A stretch of DNA of 46,827 bases from a virus, in the IMG/VR virus record IMGVR_UViG_3300029989_000043, positions 1 to 46,827 of that record; one strand, written 5' to 3'. Made by a program: the position numbers and the translations under genes. Below, in pieces: positions 28,863 to 38,287 of the stretch; position 1 is the first letter of the stretch, and each line of letters opens with the position of its first letter. Under the pieces are notes generated by a model that saw only the letters and a list, made by a program, of their open reading frames with translations, was not told where the DNA came from and searched no databases.

Positions 28863-30034
28863 ACCTTTGTGACCGAGATATAAGACGATTGAGTTTGAGC
28901 CGCATGATTATAGGTGATGGACATATTCCCTGCCGATTGGCTGCCTGTAGATGGTCCAATTGTTAAAAGATCAATTGAGAATACAGGATTGAGGATAGAA
29001 GTCATCACCGCCATAGCTGCGGCATACAGGCCCGAAAGTGTAACATCCTCACCAATGCCCAAACTGTTGAGATATGTTACTATTGCGGTTTGGATCGTAG
29101 CCAAATAGGAATCAGTCCACCCCGTCAATGGGTGCACCTGGATAAATGAATAAACCTGTGTATATGCCAAACGGTAAAAACCAACAGTTACCGACAAACC
29201 AGAATCCGGGTCGTTTATGGCTACGTCATAAGTGCCATTAGGAGTGCATCCAGGGCCTTTATTCAGGTAAATAGCCATAGCGATAGCAGAGTCCGTGCCG
29301 CCCTCTACAACTGCCGTGATAGAATGCCCTGGGGTCCCGTTTGAATCGGTCGTGTCTGTGAAATTCTCATATACTTCTGACCGAGTTACGCCAGAAAGGG
29401 TAGATATAGCGCCCTTAGTCCCTGTTAGAAGGGTCGAGGATGGGAGTGCTGTACTGAGCGCCTGTCTGCTTCTTACAGCGCTGTCCTTTTCAACAGGCTG
29501 CCCGGCAATAGCAGTATCAGTGTTATTGACAGTCAACCATCCAATAGTCGGGGTGTTTATCTGGTTTATAGTATTAGCTGCGGCCTGGATAGCCCCTATG
29601 GTTTGGCATGTTGCGGTGGTTGTTGAATTACCGCTTGAATCGAAAGAAACATCTGTCGGAAGAGTCCATTTATAAGTTCCATCACTGGCTACGCAGTTTT
29701 TTATAATCGAATTAGCTAGCCCTGTTAGGATCAACGTACATGTCGAATAAGACGGGACTTTACGAGTTATCCCGTTTATTTTTATAACCCCATCAAGACC
29801 TGACCCAACAGCAGTAGACGGCCCACGGTTGTTGTAAGCCAATTGGACTGAACCCATAGCATCATTTGCCAATAAGGCAAATATTGATAGCATTTGGTAG
29901 TCAGCCGAATCAGTACCTAGATAAATATCGGTGCCGTAAATGCTCTGCGTTGACGCCACGAGATAGTCAATTATATCGGTGTATGCGGGAAGATGAAGGC
30001 CGGAGGCATCTATGTAAGGGGCAGTGTAAGCCAT
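28859..30034 (-). CDS. Baseplate J-like wedge protein
   Basis: 391 residues with the baseplate J organisation: an N-terminal helix (DIIDYLVASTQSIYGTDIYL), central beta domain (GQPVEKDSAVRSRQALSTAL) and C-terminal alpha/beta domain (TYLNSLGIGEDVTLSGLYAA). Homologues (P2 gpJ, T4 gp6) trimerise or dimerise to build the wedge ring that opens on contraction. The gene lies between W/gp25 and DUF2612, the normal order. Confidence 0.88.
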   Translation of the reverse strand: MAYTAPYIDASGLHLPAYTDIIDYLVASTQSIYGTDIYLGTDSADYQMLSIFALLANDAMGSVQLAYNNRGPSTAVGSGLDGVIKINGITRKVPSYSTCTLILTGLANSIIKNCVASDGTYKWTLPTDVSFDSSGNSTTTATCQTIGAIQAAANTINQINTPTIGWLTVNNTDTAIAGQPVEKDSAVRSRQALSTALPSSTLLTGTKGAISTLSGVTRSEVYENFTDTTDSNGTPGHSITAVVEGGTDSAIAMAIYLNKGPGCTPNGTYDVAINDPDSGLSVTVGFYRLAYTQVYSFIQVHPLTGWTDSYLATIQTAIVTYLNSLGIGEDVTLSGLYAAAMAVMTSILNPVFSIDLLTIGPSTGSQSAGNMSITYNHAAQTQSSYISVTKV

Positions 30035-30041
30035 GTCTCAC

Positions 30042-30497
30042 CTATGTTGTAAATAGCGTTGTACCGCCATCGCTTAAAATATTACCGTCTCCATCTCCGA
30101 GATACGTCCCACTCAAAATAGTGAATGCCGATGAATCAGGTATAGAATTAGAGCTATTTGAAACCACCACTTTCCCGTACTGCGTAGATACTACAACAGA
30201 AAATGAGTATTGTCTATTGGTAAGTGATGTGCTCATATTGGATATTCCGGTTACTCCTTCAACACCTAGAATTCTTTCCTGTAATATTCGGTCTACCGCA
30301 GTTTTTTGCCCCCCAGCTTGCCCCAAAATAGATTGGAACATCGGGGTCCCATCGTTTGTATTTTCCCACCATTCTCCCTTAAAAAAAAGAAGAGTGGTTT
30401 TAAGCGCCTGTGCTACCGATTGGGCTTTGGTCAGAAAGACCTTTTGACCAGTTCCAAACACATAATCACCATTTGAATCTAAACCACGATATCTCAT
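30042..30497 (-). CDS. Baseplate W/gp25-like sheath initiator
   Basis: The 151-residue protein has the gp25-like core: QSVAQALKTTLLFFKGEWWE, TPMFQSILG and AVDRILQERILGVEGVTGIS, with an EW-x(N)-DG region before helix two. These proteins join the wedge to the sheath base. It overlaps the spike gene by four bases. Order hub-spike-W-J is that of a compact myovirus baseplate. Confidence 0.78.
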   Translation of the reverse strand: MRYRGLDSNGDYVFGTGQKVFLTKAQSVAQALKTTLLFFKGEWWENTNDGTPMFQSILGQAGGQKTAVDRILQERILGVEGVTGISNMSTSLTNRQYSFSVVVSTQYGKVVVSNSSNSIPDSSAFTILSGTYLGDGDGNILSDGGTTLFTT

Positions 30498-31144
30498 GTC
30501 TCTGGCACTCCTGTTATTATGGTCGCAGAGCCGCCCTGCACACCCACAACAGAATGTTGGTGGGTAGTATGGTCAATACCGTTCTTGTCTATTATAGCCG
30601 ATTCAAAAGTAGCATTGTTTAAAAAAGTGCATGGCCCTTTGATATTGACTTGTCCGGATTCGGTTACTTCAAAATAAGCTGAATCGTCATCTTTACCTAT
30701 TCGGGCCGCATTGCTGGGATACGTTCCAGGCGCATTTGGTTTTGACCAAGGCCCAAATATAGCAAATCCATCGGATAGATCGTGGCGGCGCAAATCTTCT
30801 GTTTTATTCTGTACGCCTCCTGATTGCCACCACCAGTCGATCCCCATATCAGCAAATATAACAAGACATTCATCGCCTTTTTTTATAGGCATTGTTGCCT
30901 TGAACCCTCCCGATCTTTGCTGGATCACCGGAACATCTACTAACATGGGATATGACACATCATCAATAGTCATATCATTTTGAAGTATTTTTTCTTTAAT
31001 GGCAATAAGCACTGTTACAGTATTTTTGCCGTCAAAACTTTGCACAATTCCGGGCTTGGCAAAGTGCATCTCAGCCGCCTGGTTATCAAGTAGCCGCCGC
31101 CATGTTTCTGTTTCAATGCTTAATCTTTCAGGTATAGTTATCAT
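30494..31144 (-). CDS. Central spike protein (Gp138_N/gpV-like)
   Basis: 216 residues. The N-terminal OB-like domain (AKPGIVQSFDGKNTVTVLIA and VPVIQQRSGGFKATMPIKKG, then DECLVIF) is the Gp138_N fold. After a Gly/Asp loop the chain becomes strand-rich and ends with HTTHQHSVVGVQGG. The HxH pair near the tip is like the iron-binding apex of membrane-piercing spikes. It follows the hub and is expected to plug the tail tube and pierce the outer membrane. Confidence 0.82.
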   Translation of the reverse strand: MITIPERLSIETETWRRLLDNQAAEMHFAKPGIVQSFDGKNTVTVLIAIKEKILQNDMTIDDVSYPMLVDVPVIQQRSGGFKATMPIKKGDECLVIFADMGIDWWWQSGGVQNKTEDLRRHDLSDGFAIFGPWSKPNAPGTYPSNAARIGKDDDSAYFEVTESGQVNIKGPCTFLNNATFESAIIDKNGIDHTTHQHSVVGVQGGSATIITGVPET

Positions 31145-31145
31145 A

Positions 31146-32072
31146 TTAATTTAGGTTTTGTGCCGCTGATTCATACATCGCTGCCAATTTACCCGTGGAC
31201 GTGTTAAATCCTGTTATGTCAGTGTACCATTCATTACCTCGTGTATCCCCTATATGGTTAACTGCAGCTACGTAATATAATCCATCCTGGTCGAGTCTAG
31301 TTTGCAATTGGCCTATAAGTATTTTTTCTTGACGGATAGAAGCCATGTCAAGCTTAACCTGCATAGCAGGAAATTGTACTGACACCGCAGGGTTCAGCAA
31401 CGTCCGGAATTGAACTCCGTCTTGCGTCTGTTGGGGAGACCCTATTAATCCAGAGCTTGGGGATATTACAAGGGCTTCCCCTTGTGGAACATCCGTTAGT
31501 TTTGACATCATCAACTGCCGGTCCTGATAACTCCATTGTGCATTATTAGCTCTGGCGATCTGTCTGAAATGAGTTTTAGGCATCCCAAAGAAAACGCGCC
31601 CTCTTGGCATTTTTATTGAACTAATATCACTGGATATTTGCCCAGAACCAAAAGTGTTTCTTGCGTTTTCCATAATAGCCAAAAGATCAGTTCTTTGATC
31701 ATGTGACGCCTGGACAGTCATACCTATGAAGTTATTATTTAGTTGGGAATCACCATCAAAACAATGGAGAGTTAATTTATAATCTGTAACCTGTTCACGC
31801 TCCCAAAGAGGTTGAAAAACATCTCCATCAAATATTTTACCATACTGGCCGTTTTCATAACCGGCTTCAATTGTTACTCTCATGCCGTATTTTACTATAT
31901 CCACCTCGGTTTGAGCCGATAAATTGTAAATTTCTATATCTCCGTAATTTATGGCTTGGTACCCTACCCTTTGGATGTTGAATTTTACTCTTAGATCAGA
32001 AACATCAAGAGCAACATCATTGCCATCTATTACTCTGACTCTATATTTTCTCAAAAAATAAGGGTTGCTCAT
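31146..32072 (-). CDS. Baseplate hub protein
   Basis: ATG 32072 overlaps the plug gene stop (ATGA) and is preferred to an in-frame upstream ATG. The 308-residue chain has a paired beta-barrel organisation (VALDVSDLRVKFNIQRVGYQ, NGQYGKIFDGDVFQPLWERE), the hub fold of Pam3 gp17-like proteins. A C-terminal helical/strand domain (DGLYYVAAVNHIGDTRGNEW) follows. It should form the trimeric hub between tail tube and spike. Confidence 0.75.
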   Translation of the reverse strand: MSNPYFLRKYRVRVIDGNDVALDVSDLRVKFNIQRVGYQAINYGDIEIYNLSAQTEVDIVKYGMRVTIEAGYENGQYGKIFDGDVFQPLWEREQVTDYKLTLHCFDGDSQLNNNFIGMTVQASHDQRTDLLAIMENARNTFGSGQISSDISSIKMPRGRVFFGMPKTHFRQIARANNAQWSYQDRQLMMSKLTDVPQGEALVISPSSGLIGSPQQTQDGVQFRTLLNPAVSVQFPAMQVKLDMASIRQEKILIGQLQTRLDQDGLYYVAAVNHIGDTRGNEWYTDITGFNTSTGKLAAMYESAAQNLN

Positions 32073-32407
32073 ATAGTGTCGCCCCAAATAAGCTGAAAAT
32101 CAGTTCCCAAATTAGTGTCATCAGGATAATCCATATCAACATTGCCCGCATTGACAAGGGTTGCAGCCCCAAGTCCTAAATAAGCATATTGTCCCAATAA
32201 GTTCCCAGCAGGGTATTCCCCAGTGATAAGAGGAAGTGAATCTAAAAGCAATTCCTGCGTGCTAGGATCGGTAATTGATAAAACCCAATATCCAGCCATT
32301 TCATTGTATTTTAGACCTAATTGGACGTTTTTATTAGCTCCATCTATTGATAGAGTAGTATTTATAATCTGGTTTGGATCTGATGTTAGTGGGACAATTT
32401 GAGCCAT
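32069..32407 (-). CDS. Baseplate plug-like protein, 112 aa
   Basis: ATG 32407 overlaps the preceding stop (TAATG). The product (MAQIVPLTSDPNQIINTTLS; LGLKYNEMAGYWVLSITDPS) is all-beta, with the LxYNEMAGYWxxxI core of the small plug/ripcord-type proteins of compact myovirus baseplates such as Pam3. It lies between the Dit-like and hub genes as in those phages. It likely packs inside the hub. Confidence 0.72.
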   Translation of the reverse strand: MAQIVPLTSDPNQIINTTLSIDGANKNVQLGLKYNEMAGYWVLSITDPSTQELLLDSLPLITGEYPAGNLLGQYAYLGLGAATLVNAGNVDMDYPDDTNLGTDFQLIWGDTI

Positions 32408-33057
32408 TACCAAGTACCTGATGATCCATGCCCAGTTTTGCCAAATAGTGATTTTTCGGCTGTTCCTAAAACCGTACTGCTTGGTTCTGTGGGCTGAGCT
32501 GTAGTTTTAGATGATGTTTGTGACGCATTTGGCCTTGCAGAAACTAATGTAGTTGTCACTGTGGCCATTATTATTTCCCTAAAAGCTACTGTGCACCTCA
32601 ATCCGTCTCTTGTCTTGTAATCATCAGGAGCATGGATACTTTCTACCAACATATTTGAGTATTTATTTAGTCTTGTTTGAATAGTGAGTAACGTCCTATC
32701 GTTCTGTAATCCCTTGAGTGTTTGGTAGGCCGATACTGATTTTGAGGTATTATCCCCAAACTGACTAGATACAAATCTATCCATAGCATCGGACATACCT
32801 ATTTCAAGGGTTAAATGGTCTGGTAATTTAAAAGCATGGTCTACTATGCTTGACCCCGTCTGAACGGGATGTTCGGTCATTCGTAAAGTCGAAGTATGAT
32901 CAGCCCTGATAATAGCATCGAAAAAATACCCCCCTACATCAGTTTTAGCATAGACTAATTCAGGTTTGTCCCATTCTGATGGACGGTATGCTGTGGATGA
33001 TGTGGTGGCAAGTGTAGAACCGGCTTGAGCTGTTGTTATATAAGTGCTTGACGTCAT
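32407..33057 (-). CDS. Dit-like / gp53-type baseplate protein, 216 aa
   Basis: The first 130 residues (YFFDAIIRADHTSTLRMTEH and GSSIVDHAFKLPDHLTLEIG) match the Dit-like N-terminal domain of tail hub proteins, with a conserved HPVQTGSxIVDHAF. After a helical segment (TLLTIQTRLNKYSNMLVESI) comes a low-complexity Ser/Thr tail (ARPNASQTSSKTTAQPTEPS). It is probably the first baseplate protein after the tape measure. The family name is by pattern. Confidence 0.65.
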   Translation of the reverse strand: MTSSTYITTAQAGSTLATTSSTAYRPSEWDKPELVYAKTDVGGYFFDAIIRADHTSTLRMTEHPVQTGSSIVDHAFKLPDHLTLEIGMSDAMDRFVSSQFGDNTSKSVSAYQTLKGLQNDRTLLTIQTRLNKYSNMLVESIHAPDDYKTRDGLRCTVAFREIIMATVTTTLVSARPNASQTSSKTTAQPTEPSSTVLGTAEKSLFGKTGHGSSGTW

Positions 33058-34820
33058 TGGAAAACGCTCCCAGCGTCACGCAATTGGCGCTTTGTTTTTG
33101 CTCCTGTGGCATCTTGGAGAGCTTGAAGCGTCGCTGTATATATTTGTTCCGGGGATGCATTGGGGTGCGTCACATGGACATTGACGTCTCCAAACTCAGT
33201 ATGGACACTGTTGCCACCTTGTATCCCACCATATGCAGATTGGGGCACACCGCTGGTAATGTTATTGTAATTATCAAAACCGTTGTTAAAAGCTGATTTA
33301 AACCCGCTTCCCGTAGACCAATGTTTACCCGTTGTTTTATATATATATTCGTCTATGGACGGATAGGTACCCTGCTTTTTGAATATATCTACTTTCCCCC
33401 CGGATCGCAAAGCATCAGCAGTGCCCTCTCCGGCATACCATGCCGCTGCCACAAGCCGGTCATCTTTATATTTTTTACGGTACTGGTTATATTTGAAATG
33501 TGCAACAGCTTCTTGGTTGGCAGGTGTCATGCTCGAACCAGCGGGCAAACCCGCCTCTCTAGACCAAGGCCCCCAATTTTTAGGCATAATCTGATATTTG
33601 CCGCTTGCGCCTGAATCCTTGTTGACAGCGTTATAATTTCCACCAGATTCGGCGTTTCCAATCCCCCAAAGGCCCTTTATACGCTCTATAGATTCACGAC
33701 CAGCGTCTCCTATTTCTTCGGTACTTTTGCCTTGCAACATGAGCCCTAATTGGTCTACATGACCAGCGGTAAATTCTGCAGCGGTTGCCACGAGCTTAAA
33801 GACAGTTGCAATAATCTTGTGAGTCCCAAGCCACCCCTCTATTTTACCACCACCACCTAGAATAGTGTCTATAAGGTGAGCTATACCTTCAACAGCGTTG
33901 CCAGCTGCCTTTGCAATGTCCTGGAATACCCCTGCATAGGTTTTCCAAAATGGGGCCAGAATGTTAGAGGATTTACGCCCTTCCATCCAGCCCATATAAT
34001 CATCGATCAAAAGCACCAAAGCCGACAAGACAGCAAGGGCCATCCCAACAGGACCTGTCCCAAATACAGCGGCCACGATGGCCCCAAAAACAACTATACC
34101 GCGGCCACCCGCCCCTAGTGCATTCCAAAACCTCTCCAAGAGGTGGATAAACCCCATGAAGAATTTACCGACATGGACACCCATATTAATAAATAAAGCT
34201 AGCCAATGAGCAATAACTTCGCTCCATTTTGGCATGTTTTTTTGTACCCAGTCATTGAATCTTTTCAACCCCTCATGCATGGATTTTAAAGGCCCATCAA
34301 GGTATTTTACCAGATAGTAAGTGACCCACTGCATCCCATAGGTGGCTTCTACCCTCATTCGAGTGAATTCGAAGCGGATATCTCGAATAAATTTTAACTG
34401 TCCTTCGGCATCCTTCGGCGTTTCCATTTGACGCGACTGCGCCATAAGAGACTGCCACCGGCCCCTAAGTTCCGGCATCCATACGATATCGTCAAGAGAT
34501 TCGCCTAGAGCATCCGTGGTGATTTTGAGTTGTTTTGCGACATTATTTGCCATGTACATATGCATGGCAAACTTTTGGTAAGTAAGGTCTGCTTGCGCGG
34601 TCTTATCGACCATTGTGGCCGTGGCTGAGGTAATAGCCGTAAGAGTGGAAACGATAACCCCCCCTGCGGTTACATATGCTTTTGCAATACCTTCTGTATG
34701 CCCCTGGACAGTCTTTGTAAAACGGTCCAGGGACTGCATCGTCTTGCGGTATGAAGCATCGTCAAGAGAGAATCCAAGGCTTACGAGGTATGATTTTATA
34801 ACATCCATTCCGCTAGCCAT
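33054..34820 (-). CDS. Tape-measure protein with transglycosylase motif, 588 aa
   Basis: Start at ATG 34820, two bases after the frameshifted chaperone ends. N-terminal helices (SYRKTMQSLDRFTKTVQGHT) are followed by strongly hydrophobic stretches (VVFGAIVAAVFGTGPVGMAL, VLSALVLLI) and then an SLT-like domain at about 390-490 (IGNAESGGNYNAVNKDSGAS, GKYQIMPKNW) with Glu of AESGG as catalytic acid. 588 residues predicts a tail of roughly 85-90 nm by the usual rule. The enzyme would open peptidoglycan during injection. The C-terminus points to the baseplate. Confidence 0.87.
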   Translation of the reverse strand: MASGMDVIKSYLVSLGFSLDDASYRKTMQSLDRFTKTVQGHTEGIAKAYVTAGGVIVSTLTAITSATATMVDKTAQADLTYQKFAMHMYMANNVAKQLKITTDALGESLDDIVWMPELRGRWQSLMAQSRQMETPKDAEGQLKFIRDIRFEFTRMRVEATYGMQWVTYYLVKYLDGPLKSMHEGLKRFNDWVQKNMPKWSEVIAHWLALFINMGVHVGKFFMGFIHLLERFWNALGAGGRGIVVFGAIVAAVFGTGPVGMALAVLSALVLLIDDYMGWMEGRKSSNILAPFWKTYAGVFQDIAKAAGNAVEGIAHLIDTILGGGGKIEGWLGTHKIIATVFKLVATAAEFTAGHVDQLGLMLQGKSTEEIGDAGRESIERIKGLWGIGNAESGGNYNAVNKDSGASGKYQIMPKNWGPWSREAGLPAGSSMTPANQEAVAHFKYNQYRKKYKDDRLVAAAWYAGEGTADALRSGGKVDIFKKQGTYPSIDEYIYKTTGKHWSTGSGFKSAFNNGFDNYNNITSGVPQSAYGGIQGGNSVHTEFGDVNVHVTHPNASPEQIYTATLQALQDATGAKTKRQLRDAGSVFQ

Positions 34821-35452
34821 TTACGCCTCCCGGTTCATCTCATCCCATTCATGTTGACGTCTGAGATTTTCCGATTTAACCACGGCCATTTCGTGCCAGT
34901 TCAGCAAGTCGTCGAGGTTATAACTTCCGTCCCAAATTTCATATTGTTTCCAATCCCCTGCTATGACTGGGGCGTAGGCGAAGTTGTCGAGGTTTGGGCA
35001 TTGAAGGGGTTCATAGCCTGCATTTTCTCTGATAACCCCGTCAATACCCCCTCGTCGAAAAAACCAGAGACATTGAACACCAAAACATGGACTGTTAAGC
35101 CCATGGCAATCATTGGATTTTCTCCAATGTCATCAACGCCCCATGCACCACTCGCCATCATCACAGGTATAGGTGTGACCACATTGCCAGCATGCGCTAG
35201 TTCACTGCATACTTTAAGACAATCAACTTGCAAAGCGGTGAAGTCCTCCCGTGACATGGTGGGAAGCCCTTTGCTTAAAAAACCCGATATCCCTGATTCA
35301 GATCCAATATCGCTTGGCATATTGCCAGCCAGAGGCAAAAGAAGGTTCATCAGTTTATAGGCAATATATGACCCAGTGAGAGCATCAAATTTTGCGACTC
35401 TCCATTTCCTCCCACATAATTCGACATCTTTGTAGGTTTCTCGCTTCGCCAT
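34821..35452 (-). CDS. Tail assembly chaperone, short (34961-35452) and -1 frameshift products
   Basis: The upstream frame encodes a 163-residue protein ending in TAG at 34961-34963. At 35057-35063 the mRNA has T TTT TTC with TTT and TTC as codons, a canonical -1 slippery heptamer. The -1 frame is then open for about 78 residues to TAA at 34821, encoding CPNLDNFAYAPVIAGDWKQY and YNLDDLLNWHEMAVV, similar to second-frame domains (DUF6889-like) in other phages. Shift would give a 210-residue fusion. Such gpG/gpGT pairs bind the tape measure and tube during tail assembly; the position before tape measure fits. Confidence 0.82.
35057..35063 (-). promoter_or_regulatory. Slippery heptamer for -1 ribosomal frameshift
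   Basis: On the minus strand T TTT TTC, in frame with GGT TTT TTC GAC. It is followed by a G-rich stretch (GAGGGGG). Both frames around the site lack stops long enough for a shift to join chaperone and its second frame. Confidence 0.75.
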
Positions 35453-35479
35453 GATAACCCTTTCTTTATTTTGCTAATA

Positions 35480-35917
35480 TTAAGCGGTCTGGCTCTGAAT
35501 GTCGGCAGCCATCAAAACCCATGTGACTTTCTGGCCCTGCGGCTGGTAGGCTTTATCCGGTATTTTTTGTGGAGAAATGCCGGTACACACATGGCTAGTG
35601 CCATCCGACACATTACGGAGAGTTGCCCCAGTCTGCGCCCATTCGGACGTGTCTGCGGACATAAGATCATTGTACCAGTCAAGCAACCACTTATGAAGCT
35701 CACTTGTTTGCTGAGCGTGTATCGTGATTGACCCGTTGTTACCTGCTATTTTCGAAACCATCACAGAGCCATCAGCGGCAACATCATGAGCCGTTTTTTC
35801 CGTAGCCATCGTGATGTTGACTTCACCAACACCTTCCCCGGCAAAAAGATATGTCCCGATAGTTGGATGTGCTATTGAACCGGACAAATCCAAAAAACTG
35901 TACGTAGTAGTTGACAT
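35480..35917 (-). CDS. Tail tube protein (DUF3277-like)
   Basis: 145 residues, beta-rich: YSFLDLSGSIAHPTIGTYLF, VGEVNITMATEKTAHDVAAD, GSVMVSKIAGNNGSITIHAQ. This is the DUF3277/KPP10-type tube protein pattern. Small tube subunits of this length form the hexameric rings inside the sheath. It is directly downstream of the sheath gene, the standard order. Start at ATG 35917 with GGAGTTAAAGC upstream. Confidence 0.8.
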   Translation of the reverse strand: MSTTTYSFLDLSGSIAHPTIGTYLFAGEGVGEVNITMATEKTAHDVAADGSVMVSKIAGNNGSITIHAQQTSELHKWLLDWYNDLMSADTSEWAQTGATLRNVSDGTSHVCTGISPQKIPDKAYQPQGQKVTWVLMAADIQSQTA

Positions 35918-35928
35918 GCTTTAACTCC

Positions 35929-37065
35929 TTATTGGTTTACGTAAAGGGTGATAAGCACAAAATGGATTGCGCCAGCTTCTTTAATAGCAACATAGATGGG
36001 AGGTGTTTTTCTTGCCTGACGATCGGCTTCCGATTGGTTGGATATTGCCTCACATTGAGACAAGTACCCTTTGGGCAGAGTTCCGCCAGCCTTTAAGTTC
36101 AGAACAGTCGCACCATTCCATCGTCCAGGGGCGATAAAACCTGTAGTTACGGCTGTATCGCACTGTTTGTTAATTGCACCAAGAATGGTGGTAATTCCGC
36201 CATCCGTTTGGGGTATTTTTGCGTTCTGGTAGAGTAAGTCCATTACTGCAAGCTGCATTCTGCTTGTGAGGATATCGAGATTTACGACCTCATCCCAAAA
36301 ACTTCCATCGGCCATGACGCCTTGTTCATAAATATTATAATAATTGCCGTAATTGAGATAAAGATTCCCGTTGATCCCTTCAATAATACTGATTTGAGAA
36401 GAGGTCAAGGATTCGACCGTTACCCCTGTCATTTGCTTACATTTAAGGGTATAAGCGCTGTTCGCCACCCCACTCCCGATTTGGGCATTCTGACCCATTG
36501 AGTAACCCATAAGGGACGATATAGCGTACAGCGTAGTGGTGGAATAAATCCCCATGGTCCGCTTGTATCCTGCTGTTTGGAGAGTTGCAAAAACGTTACC
36601 TGCTGTGTTTGTTGGGACATCAGCATCAGCTGTAGTAAACACGTACAGTGTCGCCGGAGATGTTGATTCTACCCATGCCGCTATCGCTTCGTGGTCGGCC
36701 TTTGCGGCGCCGCATACCATCCCGACATACCATTCACTACTTGCCGCCCGGCATGCCTCAATCGCTTGCAAAGCAGATTCCCCGCTGCCCTGCGTGCCGA
36801 TCCAAAGTTGGAACGATGCCCCAGTCCCGAATTTGTTATAAAGCTCCCCAACAAAAAGAGTTGCGGCTTCGTATTCGGGGTCGGTGCTGATGAACCCGTC
36901 AGTGAGCATATCGGCAAGGGCCGTATATCTTTTCAGCCGGGTTGACGTACTAATGTGGGTTGATATTCCAATGATCAAAAACTCATTGAAATTACTTCGC
37001 GGGGCAGCGGTTGCTGAAACGATCACAGAAACGTTGACAATTGAATTGAGGTTCTGAGTTGCCAT
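35929..37065 (-). CDS. Tail sheath protein (DUF3383-like)
   Basis: 378 residues beginning MATQNLNSIVNVSVIVSATA and with FNEFLIIGIS, a Rossmann-like opening of contractile-sheath proteins. Further on are DMLTDGFISTDPEYEAATLF, the sheath segment that interacts between rings, and a C-terminal domain ending with strand pairs (IYVAIKEAGAIHFVLITLYV). It matches DUF3383 in size and order (sheath then tube). It contracts on host contact to drive the tube. Confidence 0.85.
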   Translation of the reverse strand: MATQNLNSIVNVSVIVSATAAPRSNFNEFLIIGISTHISTSTRLKRYTALADMLTDGFISTDPEYEAATLFVGELYNKFGTGASFQLWIGTQGSGESALQAIEACRAASSEWYVGMVCGAAKADHEAIAAWVESTSPATLYVFTTADADVPTNTAGNVFATLQTAGYKRTMGIYSTTTLYAISSLMGYSMGQNAQIGSGVANSAYTLKCKQMTGVTVESLTSSQISIIEGINGNLYLNYGNYYNIYEQGVMADGSFWDEVVNLDILTSRMQLAVMDLLYQNAKIPQTDGGITTILGAINKQCDTAVTTGFIAPGRWNGATVLNLKAGGTLPKGYLSQCEAISNQSEADRQARKTPPIYVAIKEAGAIHFVLITLYVNQ

Positions 37066-37077
37066 AGTTTTACTCCT

Positions 37078-37935
37078 TTATGTTGGGTTCACATCAATTA
37101 TCCGTTGCTGTGTTGAACTTTTAACTATAATTTCTGCGCTGGTTATGGACTCAATTGTTGTATTAGAAACGATAAGCTCGTTAAATTTCATAATCATGTT
37201 TGTGCGTTCCCACCACTGACCCTCAAATAATTCAGGGGATCTTGTTGCCGCTGGGATGCTGGGTATTAAAAACAAATTGTTAGATGCAAGCGTGTCATGA
37301 TTTGTTTGGTAAAAAATATTATCTTTTATGGTTTTTGCATTTTTAAAGCTATTTGGACCATAAAATATGTATGATACTTGCATCACCCTTGTGCAGCTTG
37401 TCGCTTGATTGCTATTGGCAAGATCAAATTTTCTTTCTCTTTGCCGGTTATATTCATCATCGAGTTCTATGCACTGCAAAAAACAAATATCTTCATTTAT
37501 CTTCCATGCGGGTGCGCCCTCTGTAGGCCATGCAAGCCTCACGTTGTAATAAGGGTTTGAAGGTGTGGCATCCGCCCATGGGTTAATTGCTGTGATATTA
37601 AGCTTTAACCCTGACCCATGGCCTAGTGTAGTAGACACGCCTGTTGCAAGAGCATACCCAGTTCCAATAGTGCTTATATGACCGGTGAGGGCTGACCCAC
37701 TCCCATCAACAGTGTCTATTGTGTACTTCCCACCTATACCACTAGTTACGTTGACAATATCTAGAACTTGGTATCCAGTCCCAGCATTTGATGGGGTGAT
37801 GGCTACAGTTTTCAACCCAGTCAAAGCCGCCTGGTATGCATTCCATATTGTTGGGTCAAGTCCCAAAATGGACATAACCAGAGATTGAAATAAAGTCCCA
37901 AACTCATCTATGGTGAGGTCAATATCAGTCGCCAC
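37078..37935 (-). CDS. Neck/tail terminator protein with Gly-rich insert
   Basis: I take GTG 37935, which gives the MATDIDLTIDEFG opening of phage neck terminators; an ATG at 37977 is possible. Residues 45-115 form an added Gly/Thr/Val module with two similar halves (NAGTGYQVLDIVNVTSGIGG and ISTIGTGYALATGVSTTLGH), like decorative Ig-like modules in other virion proteins. The rest (WWERTNMIMKFNELIVSNTT) belongs to the gp12-like terminator family. It caps the tail before joining the head. Confidence 0.7.
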   Translation of the reverse strand: MATDIDLTIDEFGTLFQSLVMSILGLDPTIWNAYQAALTGLKTVAITPSNAGTGYQVLDIVNVTSGIGGKYTIDTVDGSGSALTGHISTIGTGYALATGVSTTLGHGSGLKLNITAINPWADATPSNPYYNVRLAWPTEGAPAWKINEDICFLQCIELDDEYNRQRERKFDLANSNQATSCTRVMQVSYIFYGPNSFKNAKTIKDNIFYQTNHDTLASNNLFLIPSIPAATRSPELFEGQWWERTNMIMKFNELIVSNTTIESITSAEIIVKSSTQQRIIDVNPT

Positions 37936-38287
37936 GTTTACGTACTCCGTAGGCCTTCCAATACCCGTAGTCCACATACGGCCAGATGTAAGCTATCCGG
38001 TAATCATCGCCATTCCATGTGATAACATCCGATGTGCCCTTACTGGCATCGTTGTGGGTAACGTAAATCTCTTGTGTGCTATAAAAGAGCATTGCACCTG
38101 TGACACGGTCGGCTTCTGGAACTTGGTTTAAATCCTTAAATCTGGCAACCGTGATCACCCCATTCATGGGAATAGACACAGGTGTGTTTTCTTTCCATCC
38201 TCCGGCTCCAAAATCCCCTGATGATCGTGTCACGGTGTAGCCCTGTTCAAAATCAGGATCACCAATTAGCTCGGAAACGTCAATCAT
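37925..38287 (-). CDS. Head-closure / neck protein, 120 aa
   Basis: All-beta protein (FEQGYTVTRSSGDFGAGGWK; DVITWNGDDYRIAYIWPYVD) of the length and position of head-closure (stopper) proteins, between the HK97 gp10-like gene and the neck terminator. The Trp/Tyr-rich end is a common feature of neck subunits. Overlaps both neighbours by a few bases. Confidence 0.6.
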   Translation of the reverse strand: MIDVSELIGDPDFEQGYTVTRSSGDFGAGGWKENTPVSIPMNGVITVARFKDLNQVPEADRVTGAMLFYSTQEIYVTHNDASKGTSDVITWNGDDYRIAYIWPYVDYGYWKAYGVRKRGD

